From Phycisphaerales bacterium (GTDB lineage Bacteria; Planctomycetota; Phycisphaerae; Phycisphaerales; UBA1924), in the NCBI GenBank assembly GCA_007693765.1, contig RECZ01000090.1:1-39826 (forward strand): DNA of 39,826 nt, given 5' to 3'. Each line of letters begins with the position of its first letter. Position 1 is the first letter of the stretch. This document shows, one piece after another, positions 16,607 through 23,745 of the stretch. Under the pieces are notes generated by a model. It ran no database searches, was not told where the DNA came from, and saw nothing but the letters and a program-made list of their open reading frames with translations. The translations under genes and the position numbers were made by a program.

Positions 16607-18672
16607 CAGGCGCCGGCGGGCGAGGTGAGCGTGGCGCCGCGACGCATGGTCGGGGCGCGCTCGGCTCGCTCCTGCGTCTCGGGCTGGGCGGATTCGGCGT
16701 AGTTCTCGCCGAAGCGCACGAGCCTGAAGGAGTTGGCGATGACGAAGACGTCGCCGACGAAGTGGTAGAAGACGGCGAAGAGGATGGCGAGCGAGCCCGT
16801 CGCCGCGAGCACCAGTCCGATGAGCGCGATGACGATCGAGGCGACGATGTTCTGCACGATCACGCCGCGGGTCTTGCGGGCGAGGTCGATCAGGAACGGC
16901 ACGCGGCTGAGGTCGTCGCGCATCAGGGCCACGCCGGCGCTGTTGGTGGCGATGTCCGACCCGCCGAGGCCCATCGCGACGCCCACGTCGGCCGTGGCGA
17001 GAGAGGGGCCGTCGTTGATGCCGTCGCCGACCATCATGACGCGCCGGCCCGACTCCACGAGCTGCACGATGAGGTCGTGCTTCTCTTCGGGGAGGCACTC
17101 GGCCTCCACGCGGTCGACGCCCACGACGCCGCCGACGCGCTTGGCGACCTCGAAGCGGTCGCCGGTGAACATGAGCACCTGCCGCACGCCCAGCTCGCGC
17201 AGCCGCTCCACAGAGACCTGGGCGTTGCTGCGCACGCGGTCTTCGAGGCCCACCGCGCCGAGGTAGCGCCCGTCGCGCATCACGTGCACGCCGGTCATGC
17301 CTTCGATCTTCTTCTCGACCCGCTCCACCTGCTCGCGGATCTCGGGCTTGAGCTCCGTGAGCCAGCCGGCGCGCCCCGCGAGCACTTCCGAGCCGCCCTC
17401 GGCGCGGGCCTTGACGCCGCGCCCGTGCACTTCTTCGTACGCCTCGACGTTCGCGGGCGTGACGCGGGCCTGCCGCGCGGTGGCGATGATCGATTTGGCC
17501 AGCGGGTGGTTGGACTGCTGCTCGGCGTCGGCGGCGCTCTGGAGCAGGTCGACGCCGTCCACGCCGTCGGCCGGGGCGAGCCTGCCCACCGCGAAGACGC
17601 CGGTGGTGATGGTGCCCGTCTTGTCGAGCACGACGGTGTCGATGTTGGCCGAGCTCTCGAGGTAGTTCGTCTGCTTGATCATGATGCCCAGGCGGGCCGC
17701 GGCGGCGAACGCGGCGACCATGGCCGTGGGGCTCGAGAGCAGCAGCGCCGAGGGGCACACCACGATGAGCACGGTGATCGCCGTCTCGGTGGCCCGCGCC
17801 GCCGTCGCCGGGTCGCTTGACTGGCTCATCAGGTACCACACGAGGCCCGCGGTGCTGATGGCCACGGGGACGAAGTACGCCGCGACCTGCTCGATGAGCA
17901 ACTGGCGCGGCGTGCGGGAGGACTCCGCCTCGCGGATGAGCTGCGTGACCTTGCCGATCGTGGTGTCGCCGCCGACGCCGGTCACGCGCACGTCGAGCGA
18001 GCCGGTGAGGTTGGTCGTGCCGGCGTACACCAGCGCCCCGGGCTGCACCTCGGCGGGCACGGCCTCGCCGGTGAGGCTGGCCTGATTGATGCTCGACGAG
18101 CCCGTGACGACCTCGCCGTCCACCGGCAGGTTCTCGCCGGGACGCACACGGACCACGGCGCCCACGCGCACCTCGCCCAGCGAGACCTCGCGCTCGGCGC
18201 CCGCCTCCACGATGCGGGCCGTGTCAGGCGTCAGCTTCACCAGTTGCTCGATGGCGCGCTGCGCCCCCGACGCCGTGCGCCGGACGACCTGATCGGCGAT
18301 GAGCAGGATGAAGGCGAGGAAGCCGCCCGTGACGTACTCACCCGTAGCCACCGCCGCGATGATCGCCACCGAGGCCAGCGTGGAGCTGGTGGCGCGGCCG
18401 CGCATGATCTCGCGCACGCTGGCCTTGAAGAGCGGAAAGCCCAGCAGCAGGGCGCCGACGAGCGCGGGGATGCTGGCGACCTCGGTGGCGGCGCCGGACC
18501 ACTCCGCGATCTTGGTCGTCAGAACCAGCACGCCGCCCACGAGGTAGACGACGATCCAGCGTTCGAGATCGATCTCGTGGTGCGAGCAGCAGTGCTCGCC
18601 GCCGGGGTGGAGGTGCGCCTCGTCGGTGAGGTCGTGGTCGTGCTGGTGGCTGTGCGTCGAGGCCTTGGACAT
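16606..18672 (-). CDS. Heavy-metal P1B-type ATPase with His/Cys-rich N-terminus and CPS motif
   Basis: 688 aa from the ATG at 18672, which has GGAG 7 nt upstream. The N-terminus has a dense His/Cys cluster (residues 7-32, including E-H-C-C-S-H-H-E) in place of an HMA domain. P1B landmarks follow in order: actuator motif TGEAVP at 201-206, transmembrane metal motif CPS at 306-308 (most copper/zinc pumps have CPC), phosphorylated D350-K-T-G-T, the SNHP locus with H389, GDGIND at 549-554, and a final membrane pair. About eight membrane helices are expected. The likely role is export of Zn, Cd, Co or Cu; the ion cannot be assigned because of the CPS variant. It is divergent from gpsA and coupled to the downstream lipoprotein gene. 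Confidence 0.88.
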   Translation of the reverse strand: MSKASTHSHQHDHDLTDEAHLHPGGEHCCSHHEIDLERWIVVYLVGGVLVLTTKIAEWSGAATEVASIPALVGALLLGFPLFKASVREIMRGRATSSTLASVAIIAAVATGEYVTGGFLAFILLIADQVVRRTASGAQRAIEQLVKLTPDTARIVEAGAEREVSLGEVRVGAVVRVRPGENLPVDGEVVTGSSSINQASLTGEAVPAEVQPGALVYAGTTNLTGSLDVRVTGVGGDTTIGKVTQLIREAESSRTPRQLLIEQVAAYFVPVAISTAGLVWYLMSQSSDPATAARATETAITVLIVVCPSALLLSSPTAMVAAFAAAARLGIMIKQTNYLESSANIDTVVLDKTGTITTGVFAVGRLAPADGVDGVDLLQSAADAEQQSNHPLAKSIIATARQARVTPANVEAYEEVHGRGVKARAEGGSEVLAGRAGWLTELKPEIREQVERVEKKIEGMTGVHVMRDGRYLGAVGLEDRVRSNAQVSVERLRELGVRQVLMFTGDRFEVAKRVGGVVGVDRVEAECLPEEKHDLIVQLVESGRRVMMVGDGINDGPSLATADVGVAMGLGGSDIATNSAGVALMRDDLSRVPFLIDLARKTRGVIVQNIVASIVIALIGLVLAATGSLAILFAVFYHFVGDVFVIANSFRLVRFGENYAESAQPETQERAERAPTMRRGATLTSPAGA

Positions 18673-18767
18673 GCGCTGACTCCGGGCGATGTCGGGAAGA
18701 AACGGCCCGGCGACGCGGCGGCGCCGGGCTGGAGAGCGTGCGTCGGCACGGGGAGGGTGTGGGAGCG

Positions 18768-18776
18768 AATATAGTA
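18768..18776. promoter_or_regulatory. AT-rich -10-like site between the P-type ATPase gene and gpsA
   Basis: An isolated AT-rich patch in the divergent intergenic region reads TATAGT (18770-18775) on the plus strand and TATATT on the minus strand. Either could be a -10 box for gpsA or for the ATPase gene. No good -35 hexamer is visible on either side, so direction is undecided. Confidence 0.3.
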
Positions 18777-18880
18777 CGCTCACCGCTCGTGGTTCTTCGT
18801 GCGTGGGGTGCGAGGGGTTCGCCCACCCTCCGGAACAACCCCGAACATCGCCCCTCACGCCCACGCAACGGGAGACGCGC

Positions 18881-19921
18881 ATGACGACGATCCGACGCAT
18901 CACGGTCCTTGGCGACGGCCAGATGGGCCTCGTCTGCGCCGCCATTCTCGCGCAGCAGGAGCAGATCGGGGCGCCCAAGCCCGTCGTCACCCTCTGGGGC
19001 CATCAGGCGCCCGAGGTCGGCTCGCTGGCGACGCGGCGAACCTCCACGCGGCTCGCGGCCTTCACCCTGCCCGAAGACGTGCGCGTCGTGCCCGACGACA
19101 AACTGGCGCTGGAAAAGGCCGACCTCATCGTCTCCGCCGCACCGACGCAGCACATCCGCTCGGTGTGGGACCGCCTGCGCCCCCACGTGCCGCACGGCGC
19201 CGGGGTGGTGAGCGTGGCCAAGGGCGTCGAGAACGAGACGTTGCTCCGCCCCACCCAGATCATCGCCGACGCCCTGCAGGACGACCCCGACGCCAAGCCC
19301 CGCCCCTACGCCTCGCTCTCCGGCCCCACCATCGCGGCGGAGCTCGCCCGCTGCCTGCCCGCGACGATGGTCGCCGCCAGCGACGACCAAGGCTTCGGCG
19401 CGACGGTGCAGTCGCTCTTCACCACGAGCTGGCTGCGCGTCTACACCAACCCCGACCTGCTGGGCGTGGAACTGGCGGGGGCGATGAAGAACGTGATCGC
19501 CATCGCCGCGGGCGTGCTCGACGGGCTGCAGGCGGGGTTCAACGCCAAGTCCGCCCTGCTGGCGCGTGGGCTCGCGGAGATCACGAGGCTGGGCGTCGCC
19601 ATGGGAGCCCGCAACGACACCTTCTTCGGCGTCGCCGGCGTGGGCGACCTCACCACCACGTGCTTCAGCCCCGAGGGACGCAACCGCTCCTGCGGCGAGG
19701 CGCTGGGGCGCGGCGAGTCGCTCGACGCGTACCTCAAGAAGAACAATCACGTCGTCGAGGGCGTGGCGACGACGAAGTCCGTCATCGACCTGGCCCGCAA
19801 GCACCGCGTCGAGATGCCCATCACCGAGGCCGTCCACGCGGTCCTCTTCGACGGCGTGGACCCCATCGACGCCATCGCAATGCTGATGACGCGCGAACCG
19901 AAGGCGGAGCGGGTGGGCTGA
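18881..19921 (+). CDS. gpsA: NAD(P)-dependent glycerol-3-phosphate dehydrogenase
   Basis: 346 aa from the ATG at 18881, which has GGGAG 6 nt upstream. The Rossmann start I-T-V-L-G-D-G-Q-M-G-L (canonical G-x-G-x-W/M-G) binds NAD(P). Family motifs follow: S-V-A-K-G-V-E, S-G-P-T-I-A-A-E, E-L-A-G-A-M-K-N-V-I-A-I-A-A-G with the catalytic Lys, and the G-D-L-T-T-T-C-F-S-P-E-G-R-N-R region. It reduces dihydroxyacetone phosphate to sn-glycerol-3-phosphate for phospholipid synthesis in the cytoplasm. No other lipid gene lies nearby. It is followed by a large inverted repeat that may terminate its transcript. Confidence 0.94.
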   Translation: MTTIRRITVLGDGQMGLVCAAILAQQEQIGAPKPVVTLWGHQAPEVGSLATRRTSTRLAAFTLPEDVRVVPDDKLALEKADLIVSAAPTQHIRSVWDRLRPHVPHGAGVVSVAKGVENETLLRPTQIIADALQDDPDAKPRPYASLSGPTIAAELARCLPATMVAASDDQGFGATVQSLFTTSWLRVYTNPDLLGVELAGAMKNVIAIAAGVLDGLQAGFNAKSALLARGLAEITRLGVAMGARNDTFFGVAGVGDLTTTCFSPEGRNRSCGEALGRGESLDAYLKKNNHVVEGVATTKSVIDLARKHRVEMPITEAVHAVLFDGVDPIDAIAMLMTREPKAERVG

Positions 19922-19966
19922 CCAACGCCACCCGCCACCACGCCCCTTACGCGCCTCCGCGCACGT

Positions 19967-20048
19967 AACGAAACGCGACTGTAAAGGAGCGTGCTGGTCT
20001 CCCGCGCGGATAGACGTTGAACACGCTCCATGACTGTCGCGTTTCGTT
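19967..20048. repeat. 82-nt nested inverted repeat (long stem-loop) downstream of gpsA
   Basis: Outer arms of 13 bp (19967-19979 with 20036-20048) and inner arms of 8 bp (GGAGCGTG 19986-19993 with CACGCTCC 20022-20029) lie in exactly the same register. They are separated by a 6-position partly paired segment, with a 28-nt loop. The right arm runs into a moderately T-rich sequence. It could be a large terminator for gpsA, a regulatory stem upstream of the next promoter, or a palindromic mobile-type repeat; only one copy was noticed in the window. Confidence 0.6.
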
Positions 20049-20056
20049 TGTTGGGC

Positions 20057-20085
20057 TTGGGGAAGCCGGGCGGGAGCCCTATCCT
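20057..20085 (+). promoter_or_regulatory. Putative promoter of the MBL-fold hydrolase gene
   Basis: TTGGGG (20057-20062) and TATCCT (20080-20085) are 17 nt apart and the ATG begins 10 nt after the -10 box. No Shine-Dalgarno sequence is visible, so the transcript would have almost no leader. Confidence 0.45.
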
Positions 20086-20094
20086 CTGTCCGCC

Positions 20095-21027
20095 ATGCGC
20101 TTCCTCTTCCTCGGCACCGGCACATCCGCCGGCGTGCCGATCATCGCGTGCGATTGCGAGACGTGCGTCAGCGACGACCCGCGCGACGTGCGCACGCGCA
20201 CCGGCGCCGCGGTCGCGTGGACGGACGACGCCGGGCAGGAGCGCCTCGTGCTGCTCGACACCACGCCCGACCTCCGCCAGCAGGCGCTGCGGCACGACCT
20301 GCGCCGCTGCGACGCGATCCTCTACACGCACAACCACGCCGACCACGTCTTCGGGCTCGACGAGGTGAGACGCTTCAACGCCGCGATGGGCGGGCCCATC
20401 GACGTCTACGCCGAAGAGCGCACGATGCAGGACCTGCGGCGGATCTACCGCTACATCTTCGAGAAAGAGAAGAACATCAACACGTCGTTCATCGCGTGGC
20501 TCACGCCGCACGTGCTCGACCCCGACCGCCCGCTCGACCTCTGGGGCATGCGGTTCACGCCCGTCCGCCTGCTGCACGGCCGGCTGCCCGTCCTCGGCTT
20601 CCGGATCGAGCCCATGCCGGGCTCGGCCCTCGCCAAGCGCGAGGGGCTGCGGGCGGACTCGCCCTTCCCGCTGGCCTACTGCACCGACGTCTCGGGCGTG
20701 CCCCCGGAGTCCTGGCCCCCGCTGCGCGGCCTGCGGACGCTGGTGCTCGACGCCCTGCGGTTCCGCAAGCACCCCACGCACTTCACGATCGATCAGGCCT
20801 GCCGCGTGGCCGAGCAGGCCGGGGCGGACGCGACGTGGTTCGTCCACATGAGCCACGACGTGCTGCACGCTCGCGACGACGCGGCCCTGCCCGAAGGGGT
20901 GCGGTTCGCGTGGGACGGGCTGTGCCTGTCTTCGCGGCCAACCGATACGCCCGTGGGTCCGGGGCGATCCATCGGGCGGCATGGGGCCGGCCCGGAACCC
21001 CCGCCCGGGGCGGCGTCCGAGGCCTGA
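20095..21027 (+). CDS. MBL-fold metal-dependent hydrolase, PhnP-like
   Basis: 310 aa from the ATG at 20095; an in-frame upstream ATG at 20017 lies inside the inverted repeat and is unlikely. The opening F-L-G-T-G-T-S-A-G-V-P and the adjacent C-x-C-x-x-C cluster (about residues 19-24), then HNHADH at 79-84, mark the PhnP/RNase Z-like branch of the metallo-beta-lactamase fold. PhnP members are phosphodiesterases acting on cyclic ribosyl phosphates. There is no C-P lyase operon nearby, so the substrate is open. The last 30 residues are a Pro/Gly-rich tail. Confidence 0.82.
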   Translation: MRFLFLGTGTSAGVPIIACDCETCVSDDPRDVRTRTGAAVAWTDDAGQERLVLLDTTPDLRQQALRHDLRRCDAILYTHNHADHVFGLDEVRRFNAAMGGPIDVYAEERTMQDLRRIYRYIFEKEKNINTSFIAWLTPHVLDPDRPLDLWGMRFTPVRLLHGRLPVLGFRIEPMPGSALAKREGLRADSPFPLAYCTDVSGVPPESWPPLRGLRTLVLDALRFRKHPTHFTIDQACRVAEQAGADATWFVHMSHDVLHARDDAALPEGVRFAWDGLCLSSRPTDTPVGPGRSIGRHGAGPEPPPGAASEA

Positions 21028-21093
21028 TTCGGGGCCGTCGCGACTGACCGGGGCCCCGCAGCCGGCCCCCCGGCGGCGCACGGGTCCTGCGGC

Positions 21094-21099
21094 TATACT
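21094..21099 (+). promoter_or_regulatory. Putative -10 box (TATACT) of atpG
   Basis: TATACT ends 10 nt before the ATG at 21110 in an otherwise very GC-rich spacer. No -35 or Shine-Dalgarno sequence is evident. It suggests atpG has its own short-leader promoter. Confidence 0.4.
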
Positions 21100-21109
21100 C
21101 TCCGCCCCT

Positions 21110-22009
21110 ATGGGTAAGACTCGCGAAATCCGGATCCGCATGAAGGCCGTGGCCAACATCCGGCGCATCACGCGCACGATGCAGATGATCGCCACGAGCA
21201 AGTTCTCCAAGGCCCAGCACCGCGCCACCGCGACCAAGCCCTACACCGAGGGCGTGTTCGACCTCGTGACGCAACTCGGCGCCACCGCCGGCAACGTCGC
21301 CCACCCGCTCATCACCGGGGTCGCGGGCGCCGAGAAGAAGCCCGAGCTCATCCTCGTCATGACCTCCGACCGCGGCCTGTGCGGCGCCTACAACGGCTCC
21401 GTGCTGCGCACCGCGATGCGGCACATCCGCGCTCTCCGCGAGCAGGGGCTTGAGATCGAGACCGACCTCATCGGCAAGAAGGGCGTCGCGTTCTTCCGCT
21501 ACAACGACGTGCCCGTCTCGCGCCGCCTCACCGAGTTCGGCGATGAGCCCCGCTACGACGACGTCGTGCGCCTCGCCGAGGGGTACATGGAGCGCTTCAC
21601 GAAGGGCGAGATCTCGCGCGTGAGCCTGATCTACATGCGGTTCATCAGCGCCGGGCGCCAGCGCCCCGAGGCGCTGCAACTGCTGCCCCTCAAGGCCCCG
21701 GAGAAGCCCGCCGCCGCCGATGAAGAGACGAGCGCCGAGGGCGGGTACAACGTGATTTACGAGTTCTCGCCCGACCCCGAGGAGCTGCTCAACCAGTTGC
21801 TGCCCGAGGCGGTGAAGTCGACGCTGTTCCAGGCGATGAACGACTCGATCGTGAGCGAGCACATCGCCCGCATGGTGGCCATGAAGAGCGCCACGGACAA
21901 CGCCGCGAAGATGGGCAAGCTGCTCACGCGTCAGTACAACCGCGCCCGTCAGGCCCAGATCACGACGGAGCTGACCGAGATCGTCACCGGCGCCGCGGCG
22001 CTGGAATGA
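21110..22009 (+). CDS. atpG: F1F0 ATP synthase subunit gamma
   Basis: 299 aa from the ATG at 21110. The N-terminal helix has the gamma signature I-R-x-R-M-K-A-V-x-N-I-R-R-I-T-R-T-M-Q-M, then S-D-R-G-L-C-G-A-Y-N in the Rossmann-like middle, and the C-terminal helix with M-x-A-M-N-D-S-I and A-R-Q-A-Q-I-T-T-E-L-T-E-I-V-T-G-A. Gamma is the central rotor stalk of F1. Length is normal, with a Lys/Glu/Ala-rich insertion near residues 195-210. It is separated from any other atp gene in the window. Its TGA meets the TGA of the converging FG-GAP gene with no intervening base. Confidence 0.95.
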   Translation: MGKTREIRIRMKAVANIRRITRTMQMIATSKFSKAQHRATATKPYTEGVFDLVTQLGATAGNVAHPLITGVAGAEKKPELILVMTSDRGLCGAYNGSVLRTAMRHIRALREQGLEIETDLIGKKGVAFFRYNDVPVSRRLTEFGDEPRYDDVVRLAEGYMERFTKGEISRVSLIYMRFISAGRQRPEALQLLPLKAPEKPAAADEETSAEGGYNVIYEFSPDPEELLNQLLPEAVKSTLFQAMNDSIVSEHIARMVAMKSATDNAAKMGKLLTRQYNRARQAQITTELTEIVTGAAALE

Positions 22010-23485
22010 TCAGTCGCAGGTCGTTCCGAAGGCGCCGAGCACGATGCTCAGGTCTTGGAAGTCCACGACGCCGTCGGCGTTGAGGTCGCCCGTGAGCGCG
22101 CCCTGCTGACCCATCTGCGAGAGCACCAGCGCGATGTCCGCGAAGCCGACCGCGCCGTCGAAGGTCGCATCGCCGGGGCAGGGCGTTGGCAGCCGGAAGA
22201 CGAACGCGTACGCGCCGTTGCCCTCCACCCCGCCGGTGCTGCGGAAGGCCCGCACCAGCAGGGCCGTGGGCGCCTCGGGCGAAGCGCCCATCACATCCAT
22301 CGACGCGCCAAACGCATCGAACGCGGACCCGCCGACGTACGCCACGATCGGCGTGCGCGTGCGCCCGCAGTACAGGGTGACACGCCCGACGTTCAGCGCC
22401 CCGTCGGGCCCGGGGGCGCCGGCGGTTCCGGGGGCGCCGGGGGCGCCGGGGGCCAGCGGCTCGGCCATCACGAAGTCGGGCACGCCGTCGCCCGTGACGT
22501 CGCCCACGCTCAGCGCAGAGCGCAGGGCGTCTGTGTCGTCGAATCGCAGGTTGAAGATCGCCTCGCCGGTGGCGCCGCTGTAGGCGCGCAGCCGGTTCGC
22601 CCCCGCGACGAGCACGTCGCCCACGCCGTCGCCGTCGAGATCGCCCGCGGCCGCGGCGCTCCGGTTGACGCTCAGGTTGCGCACGAGGTGGGTGCGGATG
22701 ATCTCCCCGGTCTGCCCGCTGAAGACGTAGGCGCCGAAGGTGAAGTCCGGTTCGGTGGCGACGAAATCGTCGTAGCCGTCGCCGTTGATGTCGCCGAGGT
22801 TCGCGAGCCACTGCGCGAACGAGGGTGTGGGGCCGTCGCCGAGGGTGAAGAGCGTCGGCGGGGCGCCGAGGTCATCCGTCGCGTACCCGCGCGCCACGCC
22901 CGGCCCCGGCGAGGAGACCAGTAGCCGCTGATCGCCATCGGGCCCGCGCACCGTCGCCAACGAGAAACCGAAACTGGCGAACTCGGTCGGCGTCGTCGTG
23001 AGATCGCCCAGCGGCGCGCCGCTGGCGCCGGACACCAGCGACACGATCCCCAGCCCGAACACGCCCACCGCAACGTCCGGCGCGCCGTCGCCATCGATGT
23101 CGTCGATGAACGCGGCGCTGACGCCGTAACGCCCCGTGTTGGTGTCGCCCGCCGCCGTCCAGACCGCTTGCGGCGGCGAGCCGGTGAACCGCACCGCCAA
23201 CCCGGGCAGGATCGGGCCCGTCGCCAGCACGTTGCGGTCGGTGGTGAGCAGGAAGTCGGGCGCATATGCGCTCGAGCCCGGGGCGGCGATCACGACGCCG
23301 CGAAACGTTGTGCCCTCGGGCATCTCACGCGGCATGGCGATGCGGACAACAGCGTCTGCCTCCGCTGCGCTCCGCACGACGGAGGCGCCCGCCAGCGCCG
23401 GCCCCGCCGCCAGCGCGAGCAACGCCCCCACCGTCGCGACGGGTTGTCGCCGGACTCGGGGGGTGGCTGATGGTGACGCGGGCAA
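22010..23485 (-). CDS. Secreted FG-GAP/VCBS-repeat protein with dockerin-like tail
   Basis: 491 aa from a TTG at 23485. I prefer this start over the ATG at 23572 because AAGGAG lies 6 nt upstream and it gives a compact signal peptide (M-P-A-S-P-S then a hydrophobic stretch ending A-L-A-G-A, about residue 34). The body has integrin-alpha-like FG-GAP calcium loops such as DDIDGDGAPDVAVG, GDINGDGYDDFVA, GDLDGDGVGDVLV and GDVTGDGVPDFVM, predicting a beta-propeller. A short Gly-x-y collagen-like run interrupts the last part. The C-terminus has two dockerin-like loops (GDATFDGAVGFADI and GDLNADGVVDFQDL) and ends G-T-T-C-D. It is probably an exported surface or extracellular protein. Confidence 0.82.
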   Translation of the reverse strand: MPASPSATPRVRRQPVATVGALLALAAGPALAGASVVRSAAEADAVVRIAMPREMPEGTTFRGVVIAAPGSSAYAPDFLLTTDRNVLATGPILPGLAVRFTGSPPQAVWTAAGDTNTGRYGVSAAFIDDIDGDGAPDVAVGVFGLGIVSLVSGASGAPLGDLTTTPTEFASFGFSLATVRGPDGDQRLLVSSPGPGVARGYATDDLGAPPTLFTLGDGPTPSFAQWLANLGDINGDGYDDFVATEPDFTFGAYVFSGQTGEIIRTHLVRNLSVNRSAAAAGDLDGDGVGDVLVAGANRLRAYSGATGEAIFNLRFDDTDALRSALSVGDVTGDGVPDFVMAEPLAPGAPGAPGTAGAPGPDGALNVGRVTLYCGRTRTPIVAYVGGSAFDAFGASMDVMGASPEAPTALLVRAFRSTGGVEGNGAYAFVFRLPTPCPGDATFDGAVGFADIALVLSQMGQQGALTGDLNADGVVDFQDLSIVLGAFGTTCD

Positions 23486-23732
23486 TGCACGCTCCTTGCG
23501 GGTGCGGGGCGCATCGCGGCGGATCGTCGCGTCGGCGCCCCCCGGGATGACGGTAGGTCGCCGGACGCGCACGGAAGCGTCGAAGAGGGGGGATCGCCGA
23601 ACCTCGCCCCATCACGCCGCGGCGTCGTCGCGGGCTTCTCGGGGGCACGACGCGGCGGGGAACACGCCCGCGAGCGATCTATCGGGCGTTCTCGCGTCGG
23701 GAAGACCCTACGGTGCAGCCGCGGCCGCCTGC

Positions 23733-23738
23733 TAGACT
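23733..23738 (+). promoter_or_regulatory. Putative -10 box (TAGACT) giving a leaderless cystathionine beta-synthase mRNA
   Basis: TAGACT is followed by 7 nt and then the ATG at 23746. A start 7 nt downstream of the -10 box would place the transcript 5' end at the ATG itself. No Shine-Dalgarno sequence is present. Confidence 0.45.
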
Positions 23739-23745
23739 GGCCCGC

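Noticed and set aside
14837-17839. A 1000-codon open frame on the minus strand
   Set aside because: Only the part from 16606 to 14837 encodes the lipoprotein; the upstream part is an Arg/Gly/Ala-rich shadow in another frame of the P-type ATPase gene.
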